From JALONH01 sp046329235 (GTDB lineage Bacteria; Bacteroidota; Bacteroidia; Cytophagales; Cytophagaceae), in the NCBI GenBank assembly GCA_046329235.1, contig JAXLVA010000001.1, forward strand, positions 2,170,001-2,234,000: DNA of 64,000 nt. Reading direction: 5' to 3'. The notes under the pieces were generated by a model. It was given only the letters and a program-made list of their open reading frames with translations, did no database searches and was not told the origin of the DNA. Shown here one piece after another: positions 44,140 through 52,854 of this stretch. The stretch's first letter is position 1. Each line of letters begins with the position of its first letter. A program made the position numbers and the translations under genes.

Positions 44140-46632
44140 TTAATCGCCAAAATCAAAATATTCCGGATCGGACTGCTGTTGAGTTTGCTGCGTATTGATT
44201 TTGTCGTCATCTTTTTTCTTAAACAACTGAATTAATTCATCTTTCTCTTTTTTGATATCAGAGATAATTTTTTCCTTTACTTTTTTAGTATCATAAGTTA
44301 TAGTGAAGTTATCCGTAGTACCTTTCACGATTAGGAACAACGTCATTTCACCACGATCAGACGGACGAATTGCTCCAAACGTAGCATCAGGATCCAACTT
44401 CTCTTTTTTGATATTTTTTAAAGGATAACCAATATAGTAATTGATTTTATTATCAAATGTATGTGTACCGGAGATACTTAATTCACCTATATTGGATTTT
44501 ATTTTCATCTCAGGAATTTGAATCGTTTGATTATAAATCAAAATATGATTTTTTAATTCAGAGAACTTTACATGATTCAAATGACTACCATCGACGAATT
44601 TGGATATTTTATTTAACGGTTCAAATTGAATTAACTCTCCATTCGTAATAGTAATATCAGCATCACAAACCAAAGACTCTTGTGGGATATTTAGTTTATT
44701 ATCTAATTGCATGATAAAACTAATATCACTTGTAATTTGACCTTTCAAATGTTTTTGAGTGATAAAGGATTGTGAAAAATCATCAAACACATAGAATACA
44801 CTATCCATGTGCATATTTTGAATTTTAGAATCGCTTTTAATCTCGACCAATTTTTCATTTAAAACTTTCACCGTAGTATTACCTTGATAGTTACCACCAC
44901 AGAATTTCATAGAAGAGTTTCTAAACTCTAGATAAGGATATGACCAAGAGATGCGAGAGTTTACTTTTCCTGCATGGAATTTATTATAATCGACAGAATT
45001 AGCATTCAGTTCTATCTCCATGATGTAGTCTTTAAACTGAGGAAGTAAAAAGCTTTCATTAGAACTTGCTTGCTTACGTGCATCACTACGCATTAATTCA
45101 TTTCCATCTATTTTATTAGCATCTACTATAGCTTGAATATACATAGTGCGCTCCGGATGGATAATTTTTCCAATTAAGTTTTTGAATAGACCATGAACGA
45201 ACATTTGGGTTTTCCCTATGGTCAAGTCAATATCTTGAGCAGCAACATCATTTTTATTAAAAGTAAGATGGCCACTTTTTACAGCAATTCTATTGTCGTA
45301 GCTTTTAAGTTTAAAATCTAACATTTGAATATCAATATCACCTTCGGAGTTAAATTGGTCAATCGTGGATTTTTTATTTAAGGCACTTAATCTACCATTC
45401 CCTTTAACATCTACTTGAAGGCTTCCCATGCAGGATTCAAAAGTACCTTTGGGCATAAATAAAGCTATCCATGAAAGGTCTAGTGCACCTTGTAAATTAA
45501 ACTTTATATAAGGGTCAGAAAAGTTTTCATAATAGAAATCACCCTTAACATTTTCATTATTAAGAGTAGCTTGAATATTACTTAAAGTAAGAGAAGAAGA
45601 TTGTAGAGAATGTTGATCTCCATTAGTGTAATGACCTTTGAAGGATGCGTTTTTGATTTGACTTTTTAATTCCGAATGTTCAATTGTTGCTTGATCCATT
45701 CCAAAATTAATATCTACCAATGGTTGATTTGAACTATCTATAACACCGTTTATTTTTCCTTCGAAATACAGATTACCATTAAGTTTATAGGTATTTAAAC
45801 TTGAAGTATAGGACGGAGGAAGTAAAGCGGTAATGGTCGATAAATTACTTTTATCCCCTTTAAAATCAAGGTTGATTTTATTTTGTTTATTATCCCACAT
45901 ACCACTTAGGTCATATTTCCCATTATCAATTTTGAGTGTAGATGGGAGAATTTGTAGTACTTGAGTTTCGGTAAAATAAGACAAGTGGGCATGAGGACTA
46001 ATATTTTTTTGATTTAAAAATACAGCTCCATTAATTTCAATTCCATTTGACAACCACTTGCCTTGAGATTTAATATCATAACGGTCTCCGTTATAGCTTA
46101 ATTGAGCACTATTATCATAGATATAGAACGCATACCGTTGATGACTATTTAAGAGATCATAACTAAAATCAATGTTTTTTAAACTGATTTGTTCTATGGC
46201 AAAATCCTTGGATTCCGCTGTTGTATCATCTTTAATAATGGTAAAGTTGTGGGTGCCATCCGCATTGGTACGAAGATGCACTTTGCCATTTTCAAGAGTC
46301 AGTCGTTTGATAACATAATTTCCATTCCACAAATCCCAGAGATTAAAAGAGATGGCAATTTTACCTACGGTAGAAAAAGGCTGCTCCAGTTTATTATCCG
46401 GCTCATAAATTCTAACCTCTTTAAAAATGATAGATAGTTCCGGAAAATAATAAAGGAGACTTAGTTGGACGTCTTTATCAACTTCTACTTTGGTGTTTAA
46501 TCGTTTGTTTACCTGCTTAGTAGCAAGGTAAATAATATCGGAACGGAAGATATATAATAGAGAGGTAGCGGTTACCGCCAGTAGGGTAACTGTTAAAAAG
46601 CTGTAAATCAGTATTTTTTTTAGTACTCTCAG
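44140..46632 (-). CDS. AsmA-like protein with no standard start codon
   Basis: AsmA/YhdP-type inner-membrane protein with a large periplasmic beta-rich domain, thought to move or regulate phospholipids to the outer membrane. The first conventional start (a TTG at 46332) would remove the membrane anchor. In the same frame upstream lie the missing TM helix and the first AsmA repeat (VLKKILIYSFLTVTLLAV, then LYYFPELSIIFKEVRI), but there is no ATG, GTG or TTG between there and an in-frame stop near 46679. A CTG at 46632 would give MRVLKKILIYS and 830 residues, the family's usual size. The start is therefore uncertain: a CTG or ATA start, or a sequencing/frameshift problem. Confidence 0.75.
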   Translation of the reverse strand: MRVLKKILIYSFLTVTLLAVTATSLLYIFRSDIIYLATKQVNKRLNTKVEVDKDVQLSLLYYFPELSIIFKEVRIYEPDNKLEQPFSTVGKIAISFNLWDLWNGNYVIKRLTLENGKVHLRTNADGTHNFTIIKDDTTAESKDFAIEQISLKNIDFSYDLLNSHQRYAFYIYDNSAQLSYNGDRYDIKSQGKWLSNGIEINGAVFLNQKNISPHAHLSYFTETQVLQILPSTLKIDNGKYDLSGMWDNKQNKINLDFKGDKSNLSTITALLPPSYTSSLNTYKLNGNLYFEGKINGVIDSSNQPLVDINFGMDQATIEHSELKSQIKNASFKGHYTNGDQHSLQSSSLTLSNIQATLNNENVKGDFYYENFSDPYIKFNLQGALDLSWIALFMPKGTFESCMGSLQVDVKGNGRLSALNKKSTIDQFNSEGDIDIQMLDFKLKSYDNRIAVKSGHLTFNKNDVAAQDIDLTIGKTQMFVHGLFKNLIGKIIHPERTMYIQAIVDANKIDGNELMRSDARKQASSNESFLLPQFKDYIMEIELNANSVDYNKFHAGKVNSRISWSYPYLEFRNSSMKFCGGNYQGNTTVKVLNEKLVEIKSDSKIQNMHMDSVFYVFDDFSQSFITQKHLKGQITSDISFIMQLDNKLNIPQESLVCDADITITNGELIQFEPLNKISKFVDGSHLNHVKFSELKNHILIYNQTIQIPEMKIKSNIGELSISGTHTFDNKINYYIGYPLKNIKKEKLDPDATFGAIRPSDRGEMTLFLIVKGTTDNFTITYDTKKVKEKIISDIKKEKDELIQLFKKKDDDKINTQQTQQQSDPEYFDFGD

Positions 46633-46713
46633 ATGATGTTTTGAATGCGTAAAACAAGAAAATTTATATTAATTATACAACGATGAAATTTTTAATAAAT
46701 TTTTCATAAAACG

Positions 46714-46745
46714 TTTTGTAGTTAAAAAAAAACCTGCTATGTTTG
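46714..46745 (+). promoter_or_regulatory. tRNA-Val promoter
   Basis: TTTTG (46714-46718), 19 nt, then TATGTTTG (46738-46745) is a near-perfect Bacteroidota promoter. Transcription should start around 46752, giving a short leader with a GACAAC/GTTGTC palindrome before the tRNA. Confidence 0.8.
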
Positions 46746-46786
46746 CACTCCCTTACGACAACAACCGGTTGTCAAAAAGAGAAAAA

Positions 46787-46861
46787 GGGAGCATAGCTCA
46801 GCTGGTTCAGAGCATCTGCCTTACAAGCAGAGGGTCACAGGTTCGAATCCTGTTGCTCCCA
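46787..46861 (+). tRNA. tRNA-Val (anticodon UAC)
   Basis: 75-nt cloverleaf. The acceptor arms GGGAGCA/TGCTCCC pair perfectly, and the D arm has TAGCTCAGCTGGTTCAGAGC. The anticodon stem TCTGC/GCAGA has loop CTTACAA (anticodon TAC at 46822-46824), and the T arm is ACAGGTTCGAATCCTGT. The discriminator is A and CCA is not encoded. A terminator hairpin follows. Confidence 0.97.
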
Positions 46862-46865
46862 CACT

Positions 46866-46900
46866 AAAAGCCTTCAACGAAAATTGAGGGCTTTTTTATT
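46866..46900 (+). terminator. Terminator after tRNA-Val
   Basis: A 12-bp stem AAAAGCCTTCAA/TTGAGGGCTTTT with one G-U pair and a 6-nt loop, followed by T-rich sequence, 5 nt after the tRNA. Confidence 0.85.
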
Positions 46901-46921
46901 TTACAACAATCAAGATTTATC

Positions 46922-46985
46922 TCTTCTGCCCTACACAAGCAGAGGGTCATCCCGATTCTTATCGGGATTGCTCCCACACTAAAAG
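46922..46985 (+). pseudogene. Decayed tRNA-Val copy with T arm replaced by a palindrome
   Basis: TCTGCCCTACACAAGCAGAG matches the functional tRNA's anticodon arm with two extra bases in the loop. GGGTC and the 3' acceptor TGCTCCCACACTAAAAG are identical to the real gene. The 17-nt T arm is missing, and a perfect 8-bp palindrome ATCCCGAT-TCTT-ATCGGGAT (46949-46968) sits in its place. The 5' acceptor and D arm are absent, so it is not functional. Confidence 0.75.
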
Positions 46986-47014
46986 AAAACCTCATCACAA
47001 GTGAGGTTTTTTTG
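46986..47014. terminator. Terminator hairpin between the tRNA remnant and the lipoprotein gene
   Basis: A 9-bp perfect stem AAAACCTCA/TGAGGTTTT with a 7-nt loop and a T-run on the plus strand. It lies 45 nt past the minus-strand lipoprotein stop and may serve both directions. Confidence 0.75.
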
Positions 47015-47058
47015 TTTTATACCAATCAAGTTTTTATCTCTTAGGAGGATTATAACAT

Positions 47059-47829
47059 CTAATCTACCTTCAAAAAAGTCAAGGTATCTTTCTCTGCAAT
47101 AATTTTTAACAAATTGCATTCACGCGTTACTTTAATTCCTCGTTGTTGAATAGAAGCCACTAGTTCGACCTCCGAATAAACCAAGTTACAAGGGGTTACT
47201 ACCGGATTACTTTTACCCATACAAAAATTACCTAACCCTTTATACTGAAAAGGCACTTGATAACTACCGCACTTGCCATGTATCATCATAAAATCTTCGG
47301 TCGTGTTTACTTCTAGCATCACCTGATGAGATAAAGTCTTCCAATCTCTCATATAAATATGATTATACTTTTGAAGGACAAAAATATCATGGTAATAACT
47401 AGGTACTAATATATCCAACTCTAAATCTCTCATCACTCGATTATCTATCCAAACCACACAAGACGACTTTGACCCACATCGAATGCTTATTTCTATTTTA
47501 GAAGTATCTACAGGTGGTTGAATCAACCACAATGAGTCAGGATAAATAATAGATTGTACATTATCATAAACACCGTTTTGATACTTACCCTTTTGATGAT
47601 TGTATAATGAATAATAAATGGAATTATTTTTACTCATAGAAAACTGACTACCATCTTTGGCGGTAGCAATCCAAAGTATGGTATCTTGAAAAATATGAGC
47701 ATCTGTTTTTTTAAGTGAATCAACAGGCTCCTGAAAAACACCCACATGAAAATCAGTGACCGATTGGGATTTTTTAGTGGCACATGCCACTACTAGAAAA
47801 CATAAAAATCCCAACCAAACACTTTTCAT
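47059..47829 (-). CDS. Hypothetical lipoprotein
   Basis: Not recognised. The 256-residue protein has a lipoprotein signal (MKSVWLGFLCFLVVAC, Cys at 16) and a beta-rich periplasmic body with several Cys (CGSKSSC, HGKCGSYQ, NFCMGKSNPVVTPC) that could form disulfides. It follows the threonine dehydratase gene by 3 nt, so it is co-transcribed with it, though no metabolic link is evident. Confidence 0.7.
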   Translation of the reverse strand: MKSVWLGFLCFLVVACATKKSQSVTDFHVGVFQEPVDSLKKTDAHIFQDTILWIATAKDGSQFSMSKNNSIYYSLYNHQKGKYQNGVYDNVQSIIYPDSLWLIQPPVDTSKIEISIRCGSKSSCVVWIDNRVMRDLELDILVPSYYHDIFVLQKYNHIYMRDWKTLSHQVMLEVNTTEDFMMIHGKCGSYQVPFQYKGLGNFCMGKSNPVVTPCNLVYSEVELVASIQQRGIKVTRECNLLKIIAEKDTLTFLKVD

Positions 47830-47832
47830 AGG

Positions 47833-49080
47833 TTACATAATTAAAAACCCGAATAAATTAGAATCACTATTCACTAAAGTATAATCTACTCCTTTAGCTT
47901 TCATTCTTTCTGTAAGTGCTGCGAAGTCATCTCTATGCTTCACTTCCACTCCTACTAAGGCCGGACCGGCTTCTTTATTCGTTTTCTTCGTATACTCGAA
48001 ATAAGTAATATCATCATTAGGACCTAATACTTCATCTAGGAATTCTCTCAAAGCACCCGCTCTTTGTTTGAATCGAATAATGAAATAATGCTTTAAACCT
48101 TCGTATAACAAGGAACGTTCTTTTATTTCTTGCATACGATCAATATCATTATTACTTCCGCTTACCACACACACCACATTCTTCCCCTTGATTTGATCAC
48201 GGAAATAATCTAAAGAAGAAATACTTAATGCACCTGCAGGTTCAGCGATAATCGCTTCCTCGTTATATAACTTAATAATGGTACTACAAACCTTCCCTTC
48301 AGGGATTAACTCTAAATCATCTAAGTATTGAGAACAAATTTCGAAGTTTAATTCACCTACACGTTTTACCGCAGCGCCATCTATAAATTTATCAATCGAA
48401 TCTAGAGTGACAACTTTCCCTTCTTCTAACGCACGTTTCATGGATGGAGCACCTAAAGGTTCTACACCTACAATTTTAGTTTTAGGGCTTTTCTCTTTCA
48501 TGTACACACACATGCCGGCTGAAAGTCCGCCTCCACCTACAGGTACAAACAAGTAATCAATAGCAGCCGGAATATCTTCCATCATTTCTAACGCTACTGT
48601 ACCTTGTCCTGCAATGACCATCGGGTGATCAAAAGGGTGAATAAACAACATACCATTGGTAGTACAATATGACATGGCTTCTGCATAAGAATCATCAAAT
48701 GTATCGCCTACCAAAATAACTTCCACATACTCTCTTCCAAACAACTTTACTTGCGCCACCTTTTGTTTAGGCGTAGTTGCCGGCATAAATATTTTACCTT
48801 GAATTTTTAACTGCTTACAAGAGAATGCAACACCTTGTGCATGGTTTCCTGCACTGGCACACACCACACCTTTAGCTAACTGTTCCGAAGAACAACTGCT
48901 GATATAGTTATAGGCTCCACGTAATTTGTAAGAACGAACAACTTGCAAGTCCTCTCTTTTCAACCAAATATGAGCACCATATTCTTCCGACAAACGTGCG
49001 TTATATTGTAATGGGGTGTGCAAAACCACACCTTTCAGCCTTTGAGCTGCCGCTTCTATATCTTGAACCGAAACCTTCAT
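47833..49080 (-). CDS. ilvA: Threonine ammonia-lyase (threonine dehydratase)
   Basis: PLP enzyme converting threonine to 2-oxobutanoate for isoleucine synthesis. The 415-residue protein has the PLP-Lys motif VVRSYKLRGAYN (Lys52), the phosphate-binding VPVGGGGLSAG loop near residue 185, and SGSNND near residue 310. A single C-terminal ACT-like regulatory domain (about 325-415, FIIRFKQRAGALREFLDEV) suggests feedback control, shorter than the two-ACT form of E. coli IlvA. Confidence 0.94.
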   Translation of the reverse strand: MKVSVQDIEAAAQRLKGVVLHTPLQYNARLSEEYGAHIWLKREDLQVVRSYKLRGAYNYISSCSSEQLAKGVVCASAGNHAQGVAFSCKQLKIQGKIFMPATTPKQKVAQVKLFGREYVEVILVGDTFDDSYAEAMSYCTTNGMLFIHPFDHPMVIAGQGTVALEMMEDIPAAIDYLFVPVGGGGLSAGMCVYMKEKSPKTKIVGVEPLGAPSMKRALEEGKVVTLDSIDKFIDGAAVKRVGELNFEICSQYLDDLELIPEGKVCSTIIKLYNEEAIIAEPAGALSISSLDYFRDQIKGKNVVCVVSGSNNDIDRMQEIKERSLLYEGLKHYFIIRFKQRAGALREFLDEVLGPNDDITYFEYTKKTNKEAGPALVGVEVKHRDDFAALTERMKAKGVDYTLVNSDSNLFGFLIM

Positions 49081-49098
49081 AAGTATTTACTAAACCCC

Positions 49099-49130
49099 TA
49101 AAATTACACGTATAAGCCCGGTTTAACAAA
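49099..49130 (-). promoter_or_regulatory. Candidate ilvA promoter
   Basis: On the minus strand TTTG (from 49130) is followed after 20 nt by TAATTTTA (49106-49099), one base from TAnnTTTG. It lies 18 nt before the ilvA ATG, so the mRNA leader would be very short. Confidence 0.45.
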
Positions 49131-49160
49131 AAAACCAATTATTATCTGTATATTAGTACT

Positions 49161-49349
49161 ATGAAACTGAACACATTCCAAGTGATTGCCATTACCGGCT
49201 TAGTTTTTAGTGCATTGGCACACCTAGGGCTATATCTAGTAGATAAAAAGGTCGAGAACTACTACTACCTGTACCCTACTTGGATTATTGTGTTTGTAGT
49301 GGCTTATCTAATTAACCCATTCTTGCCAAAGGACGATCATCACCATTAA
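49161..49349 (+). CDS. Small two-TM membrane protein
   Basis: The 62-residue protein has two hydrophobic helices (about 7-26 and 40-55) joined by a basic-aromatic loop (DKKVENYYYLYPTW), ending in a DDHHH tail. The clean ATG, hydrophobic pattern and independent position support a real gene. Function is unknown; the His tail could bind metal. It is divergent from ilvA, and its stop abuts the stop of the convergent SDR gene. Confidence 0.6.
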   Translation: MKLNTFQVIAITGLVFSALAHLGLYLVDKKVENYYYLYPTWIIVFVVAYLINPFLPKDDHHH

Positions 49350-50162
49350 TTAATAGGTAAACTCGTAAGGTGTTGAGTATTTAAATTGATAGCCCATATC
49401 CTCTAATTTACTAGACTGGATAGATTTCCCTTCACTATCATCCGCAGCAAACTCAGGCAACTGCATTAAATTATTTACACATAAATACGTGTAAAAATCC
49501 TTTTTAGTAGGATGATCCGGAGAAACAATATTGACCACAATATTCACCACATTATTCTCCAGTAAAAACAAATAAGCTCCTATCACATCATCCAGATGGA
49601 CCAGATTAACAGGGTACATCCCTTGAGCAATGTCTTGTCTGCCTGAAAAAAACTTGGCTAACATTCGCCCAGGGCCACATAAACCACCTAGTCGGGTGAT
49701 AAGATATGGTAAACCCGATTGTTGAATCACCGTTTCCGCCTGCGCTATCACATGATTTCCGGGGAAGGATATCGTATCCCATGTTTCATCCATGACTTCC
49801 GGCACATCCGGATATACGGCGGTAGAGCCAGCATAAATCCAAGTCGCTTGGGACTCCTTCGGACATAAGTTTAATAAAGACTCCACATCTGTGGCATGAG
49901 TGCTATTCGGATTCTTTTTAGTACCGGGAGGAATACAATAAAATACAGCATCAGCATTTGCCACCTGATTCCAAAATCCGGATTCAATATCCCAAACACC
50001 TTCCTTTAATTGTACGATAAAACAACGAAGACCTGATGCCTCGAATACTTTTTTCTTTTCTTCTTTTGTAGTAGTAACAGTTACGTCCCAACCCTTTGCT
50101 TGAAGTATAGTAGACAAAGGAATTCCCAACCAACCTGCACCAATAATAACTGCTTTATTCAT
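49350..50162 (-). CDS. NAD-dependent epimerase/dehydratase family protein (extended SDR)
   Basis: The 270-residue Rossmann protein has the N-terminal nucleotide-binding motif AVIIGAGWLGIPLSTILQAKGW. It also has the SDR-type AGSTAVYP stretch and the late VNLVHLDDVIGAYLFLLE. The active-site YxxxK is not clearly present, so it resembles the YeeZ-like group with an uncertain reaction. I start it at the ATG at 50162, overlapping the DUF2461 stop by 1 nt (TGATG); a TTG one codon earlier is less likely. Confidence 0.8.
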   Translation of the reverse strand: MNKAVIIGAGWLGIPLSTILQAKGWDVTVTTTKEEKKKVFEASGLRCFIVQLKEGVWDIESGFWNQVANADAVFYCIPPGTKKNPNSTHATDVESLLNLCPKESQATWIYAGSTAVYPDVPEVMDETWDTISFPGNHVIAQAETVIQQSGLPYLITRLGGLCGPGRMLAKFFSGRQDIAQGMYPVNLVHLDDVIGAYLFLLENNVVNIVVNIVSPDHPTKKDFYTYLCVNNLMQLPEFAADDSEGKSIQSSKLEDMGYQFKYSTPYEFTY

Positions 50163-50815
50163 CAATCTATCGCTGTATTTAAAAACTGATTTACCGGAAC
50201 TATTTCTGTGAACACTTTTATAATTGTTGTTTCCGGTTTCTTTTCTAACAATACTGAATCTTCAATTGGAAATGACAATGTAAAACTTTTTAGTTTCAAC
50301 AAATCTGCATGCGGATTTGTGGCATCATATCCTTTAGGAACTTTAGTTAACACTGCCTCCTGATCAAAATCAGTAAAATACTTTTTAAATGATTTAGCTT
50401 TTAACACTTTCGCTAAATCATCTCCATTGTAATCAATTTCTTGTCTGATTTTTTTCAAATCGTCCGGCATCGGCATCCAGATACCACCGGCTATAAAACA
50501 ATTCCCCGGCTCTATGTGTAGATAATAACACCCCTTATTCGATTTCTTACCACCGGGTGCAAACACAATCCCCATATTCGTTTTATATGGATCTTTATTT
50601 TTGGAAAAACGAACGTCTCTATTGATACGAAACATGCAATCCTTGGCTTGCAAGTTCTGTACTTCCGGATCTATTTTTTCTACCAAAGGGATAATCGTTT
50701 CTACTAAAGCAATCACTTGCTTCTTAGCACTCTCATATTCGGAGCGATGCACATCAAACCATTCCTTTGAATTATTTTTCTTTAACTTTTTCAGAAAATC
50801 AAATACCTCTTTCAT
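50162..50815 (-). CDS. DUF2461 domain protein (TIGR02453 family)
   Basis: Cytoplasmic protein of 217 residues with the DUF2461 pattern: FLKKLKKNNSKEWFDVHRSEYE at the N-terminus, MFRINRDVRFSKNKDPYKTNMG in the middle, and GCYYLHIEPGNCFIAGGIWMP. The family is widespread but its activity is not established. It is coupled to the SDR gene downstream by a 1-nt overlap. Confidence 0.9.
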   Translation of the reverse strand: MKEVFDFLKKLKKNNSKEWFDVHRSEYESAKKQVIALVETIIPLVEKIDPEVQNLQAKDCMFRINRDVRFSKNKDPYKTNMGIVFAPGGKKSNKGCYYLHIEPGNCFIAGGIWMPMPDDLKKIRQEIDYNGDDLAKVLKAKSFKKYFTDFDQEAVLTKVPKGYDATNPHADLLKLKSFTLSFPIEDSVLLEKKPETTIIKVFTEIVPVNQFLNTAID

Positions 50816-50867
50816 AACGATACATATTGAATGTATATAACAAGTATAAGATTATTCTGTATAAAAT

Positions 50868-50890
50868 AAAAAAAGCTTCCGGAGAAGCTT
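50868..50890 (-). terminator. Terminator after ribD that overlaps its stop codon
   Basis: A 7-bp perfect stem AAGCTTC/GAAGCTT with a 4-nt loop (50873-50890), followed on the minus strand by a T-run. The ribD stop codon (50889-50891) is part of the stem, so terminating ribosomes would cover half of the hairpin. Confidence 0.75.
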
Positions 50891-51917
50891 ATTCGTTTAT
50901 GTAGATGAACAATTCGTCGTTCAAAATCTTTTCTTGATGAGCAGGCTGCATTCGCACGTGTGGAGATTCAATTCCACTACCAAAAGTTACCGGAGCTTTA
51001 AAAACTCGCATTTCATCCCAAAGTCCCTTTTCAATAAAACTTTTTAGTAAAGCCGTTCCACCTTCTACTAAAACAGAACCTGCTTTACGTTGATATAAAT
51101 CATCAATTAATTGATCAAGTAAATTCAGAGCCGGATCCAATTTTACATACTCTACAAGATTACGAACATCGTGTTCTTGGTAATTGTAACAGATAGTCGT
51201 TTGGCTACCGTCTAACAAATTTGAAGCTTGAGGAATTTGTAATGTTTTATCTATAAAAGCACGTATCGGATTCCTGCCTGTCCAATCTCTTACATTCAAT
51301 TGAGGATTATCATACAAAGCAGTATTGGTTCCCACTAACACCACATCTTCTTCGCTTCTCCATTTGTGTGTCAATCGGCGAGACACTTCATTACTAATCC
51401 ATTTTGAAGTATAATCTTCACGAGCTATATATCCATCGGCTGTTTCAGCCCATTTTAAAATAATATATGGACGTTTCTTTTCCATGAAAGTAAAGAATCG
51501 TTTATTCAACACTCTACCTTCATGTTCAAGTACCCCTTGAGTCACTTCAATACCATGGCTCATCAGTTTTTCAAAACCGGCACCGGCCACTAAAGGATTA
51601 GGGTCGATATTAGCAAATACTACTCGTTTGAAGGGGTATTGCACTATTAAATCCGCACATGGAGGGGTTTTACCATGATGGGAACAAGGTTCTAAATTCA
51701 CGTATAAGGTAGCGCCTTCCAATAAAGAAGGGTCTGAAACGGCTTTAATAGCCTCCACTTCGGCATGAGGTTGTCCAAATTTCTTGTGATAGCCTTCGGA
51801 GATAATGATATCATCTTTCACAATGACACATCCTACCAACGGATTGGGACTTACACTTCCGATACCTAATTGGGCTAATTCAAGCGCTCTGCGCATGTAC
51901 CTTTCATCTGCATTCAT
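50889..51917 (-). CDS. ribD: Bifunctional riboflavin deaminase/reductase RibD
   Basis: Does two steps of riboflavin synthesis: deamination of the pyrimidine and reduction of the ribosyl chain. The 342-residue protein has an N-terminal zinc deaminase domain with HAEVEAI (about 50) and PCSHHGKTPPCAD (about 76-88), including both zinc Cys residues and the catalytic Glu. A C-terminal NADPH reductase domain (from about 145, ILKWAETADGYIA and LVEGGTALLKSFIEKGLWDE) follows. It is transcribed alone, divergent from prmC. Confidence 0.96.
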   Translation of the reverse strand: MNADERYMRRALELAQLGIGSVSPNPLVGCVIVKDDIIISEGYHKKFGQPHAEVEAIKAVSDPSLLEGATLYVNLEPCSHHGKTPPCADLIVQYPFKRVVFANIDPNPLVAGAGFEKLMSHGIEVTQGVLEHEGRVLNKRFFTFMEKKRPYIILKWAETADGYIAREDYTSKWISNEVSRRLTHKWRSEEDVVLVGTNTALYDNPQLNVRDWTGRNPIRAFIDKTLQIPQASNLLDGSQTTICYNYQEHDVRNLVEYVKLDPALNLLDQLIDDLYQRKAGSVLVEGGTALLKSFIEKGLWDEMRVFKAPVTFGSGIESPHVRMQPAHQEKILNDELFIYINE

Positions 51918-51993
51918 AAAAGGTTATCTTTGATGGTTAATTATTTATAATCTACGGCAATTTACACTAATTAGTTAAAGCAAGTTATACACA

Positions 51994-52854
51994 TTGGAAG
52001 CAAATAACACGATATCATCAAAGGAATTATGGGATAAAAGCCTTTCTATAATCACCTCATATGATATTCAAGAAAAAGCAGCTATTTTAAATCGATACTT
52101 TTCTGAAATATTAGATATTTCACCCACACAACGACTTGCCAACATCAACATCCATTGGAACGAAGATAGGAACAATCAATGGGCAGAGGTAATTCAAAGA
52201 ATCAACGCACACGAACCTATCCAACACATCATAGGCTATACTTATTTTTTAGATCATAAAATATATGTCAATTCAAATACACTCATTCCCCGACCGGAAA
52301 CTGAAGAAATCGTTCATGGAATTATTCAACAATTACCCATTAACGAAACAAAAAAAATAATTGACATTTGTAGTGGTAGTGGCTGTATAGCTATATCATT
52401 AGCCAAACATTTCACCAAAGCTCAAGTAACAGCCATTGAAATAAGTTCTAAAGCATTAGAAGTAGCCAAACGTAATGCGAATGAAAATAGAGCCTCCGTT
52501 TTATGGATGGAAGATGATTTTCTTGATAGATCTCGTGATTATGACATCTATGATTTAATTGTGAGCAATCCACCTTATATTCCTGAAGAAGAATTAAATG
52601 CAATGGATGCCAACGTTACTCAATATGAACCGCATCTAGCGCTATTTGTGCCGAATGATAACGCATTAGTTTTTTACAAAGAACTAGCCGAATTTGCCAC
52701 AAATCACCTAACACCTAATGGGTATCTATACGCTGAAATACACTATAACAAAGGAGATGAATTAGTATCACTTTTTAACACTTATCGTTTTTCAAGTGTG
52801 CGAATAGAGAAAGATTTATTTGGAAGAGACAGAACCTTAATTATTCAAAAATGA
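51994..52854 (+). CDS. prmC: Release factor glutamine methyltransferase PrmC
   Basis: Methylates the Gln of the GGQ motif in release factors RF1/RF2. The 286-residue protein has a helical N-terminal domain, the conserved LIPRPETEEIV (about 97-107), the SAM motif IIDICSGSGCIAISL, and the catalytic NPPY (about 192-195). No ATG is usable in frame: the best start is TTG at 51994 (TTG GAA GCA), since the next ATG would cut into the domain and an in-frame stop lies at 51976. It overlaps the convergent TSUP gene end by 18 nt. Confidence 0.93.
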   Translation: MEANNTISSKELWDKSLSIITSYDIQEKAAILNRYFSEILDISPTQRLANINIHWNEDRNNQWAEVIQRINAHEPIQHIIGYTYFLDHKIYVNSNTLIPRPETEEIVHGIIQQLPINETKKIIDICSGSGCIAISLAKHFTKAQVTAIEISSKALEVAKRNANENRASVLWMEDDFLDRSRDYDIYDLIVSNPPYIPEEELNAMDANVTQYEPHLALFVPNDNALVFYKELAEFATNHLTPNGYLYAEIHYNKGDELVSLFNTYRFSSVRIEKDLFGRDRTLIIQK

